Shown here: piece after piece, positions 24,381 to 32,359 of the stretch | Numbering within the stretch: position 1 is the first letter of the stretch | Layout: every line of letters begins with the position of its first letter | Assembly: GCA_009691715.1 (NCBI GenBank) | Contig: SIAN01000009.1 | Span: forward strand, 1-64,000 | Reading direction: 5' to 3' | DNA length: 64,000 nt | Origin: Planctomycetota bacterium | Lineage (GTDB): Bacteria > Planctomycetota > B15-G4 > SIAN01 | Notes under the pieces: generated by a model | Databases searched by the model: none | Told to the model about the DNA's origin: nothing | The model's input: the letters and a program-made list of their open reading frames with translations, nothing else | Translations under genes and position numbers: made by a program

Positions 24381-26206
24381 TCGCGTGGGCGGCGGCGCTG
24401 CTCGCGCTGCTGCCCCACCTGCGTGGACTCGCGAACGGCTTCGTCTACGACGACTTCCGCTTCGTGGCGGAAAACGCTGGGGTCCATTCCCTCGCCGAAC
24501 CGACCGCGCTCTTCACCGACATCGGGCGGATGTCCTCGCCCCGTGACACCGATATCTGGCGTCCGCTGCGGACGGCCGGCTTCGCGCTGCAGCACGCGCT
24601 CGTCTGCCCCGCTGGCGACGTGCCGCATGCCTGTGCCGCGTCCACGGCGTGGCTCTACCACGCGGTCAGCTTGCTGCTGTTCCTGCTGCTGACGCGCGGA
24701 CTGATCGGATTGGCGCAGAGCGGCGCCGGGTTCTCGCTCGGCGCCGCGTGCGCGGGAGCGCTGCTCTTCGGCGTCCATCCGTTGACGGTCGAGTCGGTCG
24801 CGTGGATCTCGTCACAGGGCGATCTCCTGGCAGCGACGGCGGCGGTGGGCGCGTTGGCGCTCGCTCCGCTCGGGACGGCGGTCGCGACCGCAGCAGCGGC
24901 GACGCTTGCCGCGCTCGCGCTGCTCGGCAAGGAGTCGGCGCTGCCACTGGTGGCACTGCTGGCGTGCGCGTGGTGGCGCGATCGTCGGAACAAAGCGGTG
25001 CCGCGAACCTGCGGCGCGCTGGTGATCGCCGTCGCGGGCCTGACCGTCGCCTACCTGCTCGCGCGCCAGCACGTGCTCGGCCGTTCGCTCGACCTTTCGC
25101 CCAACGGGTTCTCTCAGATCGAAGCGCCGTTCGCCGCGCGTGTCGCCGCGACGTTGCGCCACGCGCTGTTCGCCGTGCGCCTGATCGCGTGGCCGTGGCC
25201 GCCGTCGATTGACTACGACGCCGCGAGCATCGAGCCTGACGCACACTGGATCCCGGCGGGTCTCATGCTGGCAGGTTGCGCGTTGCTGGTGGCCGCGGGC
25301 TCGCGCGCGCGGGCGCGCTGGCTGGCGCCGGCCCTGTTCGCGGCCGCTTTCTTCGCCCCGAGTTGCGGGTTGCTGGTGGTGATGAAGAGCCCGACCGCCG
25401 ACCGCTTCCTGCTGCTGCCGACGGCGGGCGTCGCCTTCGCGCTGGCCGGCGCGGCGGCCACCGTTTTCGCAGGCGCATCGGCGCGACAGCGGTGCGCGCG
25501 CATGCTGCTTGCCGCGGCCGCGCTTCCGCTCGCGGCCGCGACCTGCGCCCGGACCGGCGACTTCACCGCCGACGCAAAACTGTGGGGCGCCGAGCTTCGC
25601 CACCATTCGCGCTCGCTGCAGGCACTGCTCGGGATGCTGCACGACGCGGCCGAGCACGGCGACGACGACGCAAGCCTCCACTTCGCCGGTCGACTGGTCG
25701 CGGCTGCGCAAGACGACGATCCGCGTGGCTGGCTCGGCCGGCTCTACCTCGGGCAGTTCGCGGTCGACCGTGGCGACGACAAGGTCGCGGCCACCGAATT
25801 CGAGGCGGTGCGCCGCGCGCTTGCGACCCGCGGCCACGCCTACGGCACTCCTGCTGACGTGCACTTGGTGTTTGTCGGCCTCGCCAACCTCGCGCGAAAG
25901 CAGGGCGATCCCGCCCGAGCCAAACAGCTGGCGCGAGAAGGACTCCGCTGGTTCGGCCGCGAGCCACGCTTGCTCGAGGCGCTCGGCGTCGCGCTCGACC
26001 TAGAAGGGGACGCGACCGGCGCCGTGGCGACCCACCGTGAGGCGCTCGCCAGCGGCTGGGAAAGCGCTTCATTGCACTTTCACCTGGCGCTCGCCGAGCG
26101 ACATCGCGGCGCGCTCGCTCTAGCGCGGGCCGCCGCGGAGCGCGCGTTGGCGCTCGATCCGCAGCACGCCGGCGCACTCGAACTGATCCGCGAACTGTCG
26201 CCGTAG
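24317..26206 (+). CDS. GT-C membrane protein with C-terminal TPRs (TMTC-like)
   Basis: About 629 residues. The first 430 residues hold roughly nine to eleven TM helices, beginning with LIAWAAALLALLPHLRGLAN and then FVYDDFRFVAENAG, the acidic DD pair placed in the first outer loop as in GT-C mannosyltransferases and animal TMTC proteins. WRPLRTAGFALQHAL and FGVHPLTVESVAWIS are further TMTC-like blocks. The last 190 residues are TPR-like helical repeats (RAKQLAREGLRWF, ALALDPQHAGALELI). The start is uncertain: GTG 24317 has AGGAGG ten bases ahead and overlaps the upstream gene by 64 bases. By family it would transfer a sugar from a polyprenyl carrier to an acceptor outside the membrane. Confidence 0.82.
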   Translation: MLVELPPGARPVVADRRRAALIAWAAALLALLPHLRGLANGFVYDDFRFVAENAGVHSLAEPTALFTDIGRMSSPRDTDIWRPLRTAGFALQHALVCPAGDVPHACAASTAWLYHAVSLLLFLLLTRGLIGLAQSGAGFSLGAACAGALLFGVHPLTVESVAWISSQGDLLAATAAVGALALAPLGTAVATAAAATLAALALLGKESALPLVALLACAWWRDRRNKAVPRTCGALVIAVAGLTVAYLLARQHVLGRSLDLSPNGFSQIEAPFAARVAATLRHALFAVRLIAWPWPPSIDYDAASIEPDAHWIPAGLMLAGCALLVAAGSRARARWLAPALFAAAFFAPSCGLLVVMKSPTADRFLLLPTAGVAFALAGAAATVFAGASARQRCARMLLAAAALPLAAATCARTGDFTADAKLWGAELRHHSRSLQALLGMLHDAAEHGDDDASLHFAGRLVAAAQDDDPRGWLGRLYLGQFAVDRGDDKVAATEFEAVRRALATRGHAYGTPADVHLVFVGLANLARKQGDPARAKQLAREGLRWFGREPRLLEALGVALDLEGDATGAVATHREALASGWESASLHFHLALAERHRGALALARAAAERALALDPQHAGALELIRELSP

Positions 26207-26361
26207 CGCCCGAGCCCCCACCAGGTCGCGACCGCTCGCCAGAAGCGGCCAGAGCGCCGGGCGAACTCGGCGCAGCGGTTGCTCGTCCAAGCGGGTGTGG
26301 TTAGATCACCGACCTGCGCGCCGTCCGCCCCGATCTGCGTGCGCTCCGGAGCTCCCGATCC

Positions 26362-28068
26362 ATGTTGGCACTTCCGCTCTGGTTCGCCGCCTTGTCGGCG
26401 CCGCTTGGTGTTTTGATTGATGAATCGGCGGGCGTGCAGCAGGCGGCAGGCGTTCAACCGGCTCGAGCGCCCGGCCCGGTCGCCAAGTTCTCGGTCGACC
26501 ACTTCGACTTCGGCACCGTGCTGGCGGGGACGGCCGCGAGCGGCGAGCTGGTGATCGAGAACGTCGGCGACGCGCCGCTGGCGATCCGCCGGCTCGGCGT
26601 CGACTGCGGCTGCGCCAAGCTGCACCTGTCGACACCGACGCGGCTGAACGTGCCGATCAGCACCGACGACGTCGGCAGCGTCGAGCTGTCGCTCGATCCG
26701 GGCGACAAGGCGACGCTCAAGATCACCATCGACACCACCAAGCTGGCAGCCGGCTTGTTCGACAAGAAGAAGCTCCTGGTGATCTGCAGCGATCCGAAGA
26801 ATGGCGCGCTGTCGGTGCCCTTCAAGGTCTTCATCGAGCGACCGACCGCGCCCGCCACCTCCGAGCAGGCAACTTCCGGGCATTCCGCCGCCGAGCAGGC
26901 GTCCGCCGAAGTCAATGCGCCGCAGGCGGACGACGCCAAGGCCAAAGCGACGCCGATCCTGCGCGGAGACGGCGGACGCGGCGCGGCGCCGGTCGACCCG
27001 GCCTTGGCGCCACATCTCGAGGTCGATTCCTACAAGCGGTCCTTCGGGACCGTCTACCGCGGCGAGAAGCTGAAGCACACGTTCACGCTGAAGAACACTG
27101 GCAAGTCCGACCTGACGCTCGACGAGATCCAGAACGGCTGCGCCTGCGCCGCCTCGCGCCTCACGATCGACGGCAAGACCATCGAGCAAGAGGACATCAA
27201 GGGGAAGAAGAAGCTCGGGGTGCTCTCGCCCGACGAGGAGGCGCAACTCGAAGTCGAGCTGAAGACCGCGGCCGCGTCGGTGCCGGGCAAGGACGCCGAG
27301 ATCTCGAAGGCGCTGAAGATCTTCAGCAATGATCCGGCGCGCCAGGTCGTGGCGCTGTGGCTCGAAGCGACGATGATCTCGCCGTTCACGGTCGAGCCGG
27401 AGAAGTTCGACTTTGGCATGGTGGCCAAGGGAGCCGCTGCTCATCTCAGCGCGATCGTCTGGTCCGACCAACTCGGCGACTTCCCGATCCTTGGCGCGAC
27501 CGTCCCGAATCCGGAGCTGATGACAGTCACCGTGACGAGGGTGAAGACTGAGCCAGGCATCCCGCCGACCTGGAGCGTCGAAGTCGACGTCTCCGCAGCG
27601 GCTCCGCTCGGCACGTTCTCGAGCCATGTCGAGCTGCAGGTCGGCCATGAGCGGGTGAAGGAGATCGTCCTGCCGGTCAATCTGACGATCGAGCCGAACG
27701 TCGCGTTCACCGACAACAAGCCCGACCGCGTCGATCTGCTCGACTTCGAGGTGATGACCCAGGGGACGGAGAAGACGATCGAACTCTCGATCGAGAACGG
27801 CGACCGGTCGGTGCCCTACCTTCTGAAGGACGCGGTGATCGGCACCTGCCGGCCGACGTCGGAGGGCTTCAAGGCGGAACTCGTCGAGCTCGAGAAGGGA
27901 ATGAAGTACGCCGTCAAACTGACTGCGCCGCCGACGCTCGGCAAGGCGTCGTACTTCCAGGGTGACATCGTGCTGACCGCCGAGCACCCCGACCTCCCGC
28001 TGCGGAAGTTTCGTTTCCGCGGCTGGTACAGCTCGCCGAAGACCGGCACTGGCGGGAACGGCAAGTGA
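26362..28068 (+). CDS. DUF1573 domain protein, secreted
   Basis: 568 residues with a signal peptide (first 20 or so residues). Two clear DUF1573 units are seen: VDHFDFGTVLAGTAASGELV with DCGCAKLHLS near residue 75, and YKRSFGTVYRGEKLKHTFTL with NGCACAASRL near residue 255. Two further Ig-like segments follow. DUF1573 proteins are Ig-fold, often with paired cysteines, and are abundant in Planctomycetota and Bacteroidetes; function is unproven. ATG 26362 has GGAG ten bases ahead, and a weak promoter-like TTAGAT sits at 26301-26306 in the 155-base gap. Its stop overlaps the haem lipoprotein start (GTGA). Confidence 0.9.
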   Translation: MLALPLWFAALSAPLGVLIDESAGVQQAAGVQPARAPGPVAKFSVDHFDFGTVLAGTAASGELVIENVGDAPLAIRRLGVDCGCAKLHLSTPTRLNVPISTDDVGSVELSLDPGDKATLKITIDTTKLAAGLFDKKKLLVICSDPKNGALSVPFKVFIERPTAPATSEQATSGHSAAEQASAEVNAPQADDAKAKATPILRGDGGRGAAPVDPALAPHLEVDSYKRSFGTVYRGEKLKHTFTLKNTGKSDLTLDEIQNGCACAASRLTIDGKTIEQEDIKGKKKLGVLSPDEEAQLEVELKTAAASVPGKDAEISKALKIFSNDPARQVVALWLEATMISPFTVEPEKFDFGMVAKGAAAHLSAIVWSDQLGDFPILGATVPNPELMTVTVTRVKTEPGIPPTWSVEVDVSAAAPLGTFSSHVELQVGHERVKEIVLPVNLTIEPNVAFTDNKPDRVDLLDFEVMTQGTEKTIELSIENGDRSVPYLLKDAVIGTCRPTSEGFKAELVELEKGMKYAVKLTAPPTLGKASYFQGDIVLTAEHPDLPLRKFRFRGWYSSPKTGTGGNGK

Positions 28069-29615
28069 ACCGCCGGACGATGGTCGCGCTCAGCGCGACG
28101 GTCGTGCTCGTCCTCGCCTGCACCGTCCGGCCCATGCCTAGCGATGGCGAAGAGGCCACAGCGGGTGCCGCGGTCGCTCCGCCGCGGGAGGAGGCGCCGG
28201 CGGCGCCGGTTCGTGCGCGCAAGCGGCCGCTCGAGGTCTACGTCACCGGCAGCGACGACGGCTACCTCGACGCGTGCGGCTGCGACACGGACGGCCTGCT
28301 TGGCGGGCTGCCGCGGCGGGCGAAGCTGATCAGCATCCTCTCCGGTGGAAACAAGAAAGCGCTGATCGTCTCGAACGGCGGGCTGGTCACGGGGACCACG
28401 CCGATCGACCAGAGGAAGTTCACTACGTTCGTCTTCGCGATGATGCAAATGGGCTACGCCGCGCTGGCGTTGACGGACCGCGAGCTCGCGCTCGGCCGCG
28501 AGAAGCTGACCGAAATGGGAATCTTCCTCGGCGACGGCGGGGCGCTGCTCGGCACCAATCTGGTTGACGTCGCGCCGACGCCGCTGCCGCTCCCGTCGGT
28601 GCCGCTCGTCGCGCAACTCATCGACGGCGAGTCGGTGGTCGTCGCGTCAGCCGTCGCGACGAGCCGCGCGGCGCGCTATCGCGCGGCCGATGGCGGCGTC
28701 GAACTCGCCGATCCGGCGCGCGCACTTCAGGCGGTGCTCGCGAGCCATCTCGACTCCGAGCACGTGATCGTGCTGGCGCAGATGAACGACGCCGAGGCGG
28801 TTGCGCTGGCGGAGGCGATTCCGGCGATCGACTGGATCGTGCTGCGCGGTGGCGAGCACGAGGAGTTCCCGCGCGAGGTGCCGGTCCAGGTCGGGACCAC
28901 GCTGATCGTGACCACCGGCCACAAGGGCAAGTTCCTCGGCACGCTGCGATTCGGAACGGGCGGCGAGCTGAACGAGCATCGCAGCCATCCGATCGTCGAC
29001 ACGCTCGACAAGGACGAGGACGTCGTCCTCGTGATCGACAGCATGTACCGCGACTGGCTCTTCATCGACAAGCCGATCGAGGAGTACTACTCGCGGCAAC
29101 CGGCGCCCGGTGGCGCGGCGTACGTCGGCGCCGAGGAGGGGGGCTGCGCGAGCTGCCACCCGAGGGCGTGGGCGACTTGGGCGGCCAGCAAGCACGCGCA
29201 CGCATGGCAGACGCTGGTCGACCAGGATCTTCCGCCCCCTCCGGACGACAAGCGGGGCCACCAGCGGCACGCGATCTGGGATCCCGACTGCGTCCGCTGC
29301 CACGTGACCGGCTTCGGCGAGGTGAGCGGCTATGCCGGGATCGAGCGGGAGCGCAGCGAGGCGCCGTTGGTAAATGTGAGCTGCGAGGCGTGCCATGGGC
29401 CGGCCGGCGACCACGCCGAGCGCGCTGCCGGCGGCGATTCGCGCTGGCCGAACGGACCGGCGCCGAAGGTCGCGACCGGAGCCGCGGAAGCGCTCTGTGT
29501 GCGCTGCCACGATCCCGACAATTCGCCGCACTTCGAGCTCGCCGCGTACTGGGCCGGCGTGATCAAAGGCGTGCAGCAACCGGAATCGATCGCGCACGGG
29601 CGCGAAGGCGACTGA
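28065..29615 (+). CDS. Lipoprotein with UshA-like N-domain and four c-type haem motifs
   Basis: 516 residues. The lipobox is VLVLACT, Cys near residue 19. The first 330 residues resemble the UshA/5'-nucleotidase metallophosphatase fold (LEVYVTGSDDGYLDACGCDT, GGLPRRAKLI) but lack an obvious complete metal-ligand set. The last 170 residues carry four CxxCH sites: CASCHPRAW, CVRCHVTGF, CEACHGPAGDH and CVRCHDPDN, as in cytochrome c554-type proteins. It should be an envelope electron carrier. GTG 28065 overlaps the DUF1573 stop; an ATG at 28080 is the alternative start. Confidence 0.88.
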   Translation: MNRRTMVALSATVVLVLACTVRPMPSDGEEATAGAAVAPPREEAPAAPVRARKRPLEVYVTGSDDGYLDACGCDTDGLLGGLPRRAKLISILSGGNKKALIVSNGGLVTGTTPIDQRKFTTFVFAMMQMGYAALALTDRELALGREKLTEMGIFLGDGGALLGTNLVDVAPTPLPLPSVPLVAQLIDGESVVVASAVATSRAARYRAADGGVELADPARALQAVLASHLDSEHVIVLAQMNDAEAVALAEAIPAIDWIVLRGGEHEEFPREVPVQVGTTLIVTTGHKGKFLGTLRFGTGGELNEHRSHPIVDTLDKDEDVVLVIDSMYRDWLFIDKPIEEYYSRQPAPGGAAYVGAEEGGCASCHPRAWATWAASKHAHAWQTLVDQDLPPPPDDKRGHQRHAIWDPDCVRCHVTGFGEVSGYAGIERERSEAPLVNVSCEACHGPAGDHAERAAGGDSRWPNGPAPKVATGAAEALCVRCHDPDNSPHFELAAYWAGVIKGVQQPESIAHGREGD

Positions 29616-29682
29616 GGCGACTGAGGCGAGGCCGGACGCTGCGAGGCGAGCAGGCCCCGGCGGTGCAAGTGGCCGGTGGCGT

Positions 29683-30822
29683 TCAGCCCCCGGCGGGTGC
29701 CGTCTCGGTCGCGCCAGTGAGGACGCCAGGCGTCGTCAGCCACTCCTGCGCTGCGTCGAACTCGGTCGCGGCCTGCTCGTAGTCGACCGGCATCACCTTG
29801 AGTGCGGCGAGCCGGACGACCCACGGCGGCGCCTCGATGTCGGCGCGGACGGGGATCTGCGCGGACGGGCCGTGGGCGAGCTTGCGCTCGGTCTCACGCG
29901 ACAGGACGTAGTCGATGAACTGGCGGCCGAAGTCGGGATGCGGCCCCCCCTTCACCAACGAGATGGTGTTCGGAATGACGAGGCAACCCGCCTCGCCCGC
30001 GCCTTGGTCGGGGTAGATGCACGCGACCGGATAGCCGTCGGTTTCGGCCACCCGGAAGTCGTCGGTATCGGTGAAGCCGTAAGCGAACTCGCCGGCCCGC
30101 ACCGACTTCATCACGTGACCGTTGCCGGTGAGGAGCGCGCTCCCGTTGCGTCGCAGTCCTTGCCACCATTCTTTCGCGGCATCATCGCCGAGCGTGTGGA
30201 ACAGGACCGCGAGGTGGCTCGCCGTCGTCCCCGCCGTCGGCTTGGCGATCGCCCACTGGCCCTTGCGCGCAGGATCGAGGTAGTCGCGGAATGACCTCGG
30301 CTCCTGACCGGCCGGGCAACGCTCCTTGTTCACGATGAAGACCCGCGCGCGCGCGGCGAATCCGGTCCAGTAGCCGGCCGGGTCCTTGAACTGCGGCGGA
30401 ATGTCGGCGGCCGACGGGCTCGCGTAGGCCTCGAGACAGGAGAGGTTCTTCAACCGGATCGTGTTGACGATCTCGTTGTTCCAGAACACGTCGGCCTTCG
30501 GATGCTCCCGTTCGAGCTGGATCTTTCGGGTCAGGCCGACCGTTTTGAAGATCTCGTCATCGGCGTGGAGCCGCACCTCGATCCCGGTGGCGGCGGTGAA
30601 GTCGCGCAGGATCGCGTCGGCGTATTCGAGGTCGAGCGCACAGTAGACGACGACCTCGCGCGATCGCTCCTCGGCGCAGCCGGAGAAGGCGAGCGCCGCC
30701 AACGCGCTCGCCGACGCGAGAAACGCCGTACGGACGAAGCGAGGCCAGCGCATCAGCCGGCGCGCGACGCCATCACGTGAGTCGGGTTCTCTAGGTGACG
30801 ATTTCGCAACGCGATCGGCCAT
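29683..30822 (-). CDS. Iron-type ABC transporter substrate-binding lipoprotein
   Basis: 379 residues. A hydrophobic segment ends in a lipobox (AALAFSGC), then a periplasmic binding fold of the FbpA/AfuA type: VVVYCALDLEYADAILRDF, GIEVRLHADDE, KADVFWNNEIVNT, KPTAGTTASHLAVLF and GFTDTDDFRVAE. It should bind ferric iron or a similar small anion complex. No permease or ATPase gene for it is in the window. ATG 30822 has GGAG seven bases ahead, which gives a long n-region; ATG 30753 would give a more typical lipoprotein signal. It lies downstream of the Gld-type genes on the same strand. Confidence 0.85.
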   Translation of the reverse strand: MADRVAKSSPREPDSRDGVARRLMRWPRFVRTAFLASASALAALAFSGCAEERSREVVVYCALDLEYADAILRDFTAATGIEVRLHADDEIFKTVGLTRKIQLEREHPKADVFWNNEIVNTIRLKNLSCLEAYASPSAADIPPQFKDPAGYWTGFAARARVFIVNKERCPAGQEPRSFRDYLDPARKGQWAIAKPTAGTTASHLAVLFHTLGDDAAKEWWQGLRRNGSALLTGNGHVMKSVRAGEFAYGFTDTDDFRVAETDGYPVACIYPDQGAGEAGCLVIPNTISLVKGGPHPDFGRQFIDYVLSRETERKLAHGPSAQIPVRADIEAPPWVVRLAALKVMPVDYEQAATEFDAAQEWLTTPGVLTGATETAPAGG

Positions 30823-30928
30823 GGCGGCGCTCCGTCAGAGGAGGAGTCGCGCAGGTTCGGCTCCGATCGCGACCGAAGCAAGTCCGGCGCCGGATCACCC
30901 ATGAGGTGCAGGCAAAACTCGGGACCCG

Positions 30929-32275
30929 TCAGCGATTTCCGCCGTCGCCGCCATCACCGGTGCCCGTTGCCGGATCGACCGGCGCAGTGCCGTCGTCGAC
31001 TGGCGCCACAGAATCGTCGGGTTTTGCCGGATCGTCAGGCTTTTCAGCGTCCGGCGGCTCCGAGCCCTCGACGGGCGCCGAAACATCGACGCTGCCGTCG
31101 ACAGACGGCGCTGAGTCAGTCGGCGCTGAGTCAGTCGGCGCAGGTGCGGTTCCATCGGCCGGCGCGGCAGGTTCGGCGCCATCCGCTGGCACCACCGGGT
31201 CGTCGAGCTTCACCGGCGGCGCGTCGAGCAGGTCGTCGACACTCTTCGTGAGGTACTCGCCCTTCCAGTTGTCGATCCAGAAGAGCTGTTCCTGGCCGGG
31301 CAACCTGCAGGCGTACTTGCCGTCGTTGCCCTTGTTGCCGACCAACAAGATCTCCTTGCTGGCGCCTTCACCCTCGAACATCGCGCGAAGGGTGTATTGC
31401 GGTGGATCGAGACCGAGATCGGCCGCCTTCTCTCCGCCCGAAAGGAACGCGCTGCAGTCGAGCTTCGCGACATGGCCGGCGAGGCTGTCGCAGAGCCATT
31501 TTTTGGCGCGCCCTTCCTTCGGCGCAACCATGACCCAGTAGGTCTCCTTGACCTCGAGTTCGCCCGATGGGGCTGCCGGGGTCGCAGCCTCGGCGGGAGG
31601 CGTCTCGCCTTCGATGGCGGGAGCCTTCTCTCCCATCGTCTTTTCGCGCTTCAGCACGATTGCGCCGTTCGGGCCGTGGATCTCGACTTGCGCGACCTTG
31701 TCGGTCTTGCCGTGGCTGTACATCGACTTGTCGCGCCAGGTGTCGCCGGTGCTCGGGCCGAAATCGGAGGTCGCCGCCTCGAGCTTGCGGATCGACTTCT
31801 CGTTCGGGAGCTTCAGGAACGAGTTCTTGTATTCACCGTCGATCTTGCCGAGCGCGAACTCGGCGACCGGCGCGCCCGACTTGCCGCCGGCCCCCCACGC
31901 GATGACTTTGATCGCCTTCGCCCCCTCGACGCCGTAGCCGACGGCATCACCGGACGACGACTGCACGCGCCCCTGCTTCAGCTTCTCGATCGCGCCGACC
32001 ACCTTGTCGACCAGCGCCTGATCGGCCTTGCCGCCGCTCTCGGTCGCGACGGTCCAGCCGTCGACCGCCTTCACCAATTCGACCGACTTGCCGTCGGGGC
32101 CGTCGATTCGCACGCACTCGACGGCGTCTTTCTTGTACTCGCTGAAGAGCGGCACGCTCGCGTTCACCGTCTCCGTGTCGCCGTAGCGCCCGCCGGCGAA
32201 GTGCTGCCACACTCCGAGTCCGACGAGGACGACCAGTGCGATGCCGAGTTTGGCGTTCGTGTTCAGCTTGCTCAT
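30929..32275 (-). CDS. DUF4340 domain protein (Gld-transporter associated)
   Basis: 448 residues. One N-terminal TM helix (LGIALVVLVGLGVWQHFA) anchors a periplasmic domain with DGPDGKSVELVKAVDGWTVA, typical of DUF4340 proteins that follow GldG-like genes. The last 80 residues are low-complexity Pro/Asp/Ala with a 15-bp tandem duplication at 31111-31140 (TDSAP twice). Its position directly after the fused GldF-GldG gene, with an 85-base gap, follows the usual gene order. Function is unproven; the family may form an outer part of the transporter. Confidence 0.88.
   Translation of the reverse strand: MSKLNTNAKLGIALVVLVGLGVWQHFAGGRYGDTETVNASVPLFSEYKKDAVECVRIDGPDGKSVELVKAVDGWTVATESGGKADQALVDKVVGAIEKLKQGRVQSSSGDAVGYGVEGAKAIKVIAWGAGGKSGAPVAEFALGKIDGEYKNSFLKLPNEKSIRKLEAATSDFGPSTGDTWRDKSMYSHGKTDKVAQVEIHGPNGAIVLKREKTMGEKAPAIEGETPPAEAATPAAPSGELEVKETYWVMVAPKEGRAKKWLCDSLAGHVAKLDCSAFLSGGEKAADLGLDPPQYTLRAMFEGEGASKEILLVGNKGNDGKYACRLPGQEQLFWIDNWKGEYLTKSVDDLLDAPPVKLDDPVVPADGAEPAAPADGTAPAPTDSAPTDSAPSVDGSVDVSAPVEGSEPPDAEKPDDPAKPDDSVAPVDDGTAPVDPATGTGDGGDGGNR
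31111..31140. repeat. 15-bp perfect tandem duplication in the DUF4340 gene
   Basis: CTGAGTCAGTCGGCG occurs twice without mismatch, codon-aligned, encoding TDSAP repeated in the low-complexity C-terminal tail. Confidence 0.9.
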
Positions 32276-32359
32276 TGCGGGCTGCTCTTGTCCGGTTGCT
32301 TCCTGAGGATTCGGCAGGATCGGTTACGTCGGGAGGGTCCGCGCCAGCGGCCGCTTCGC

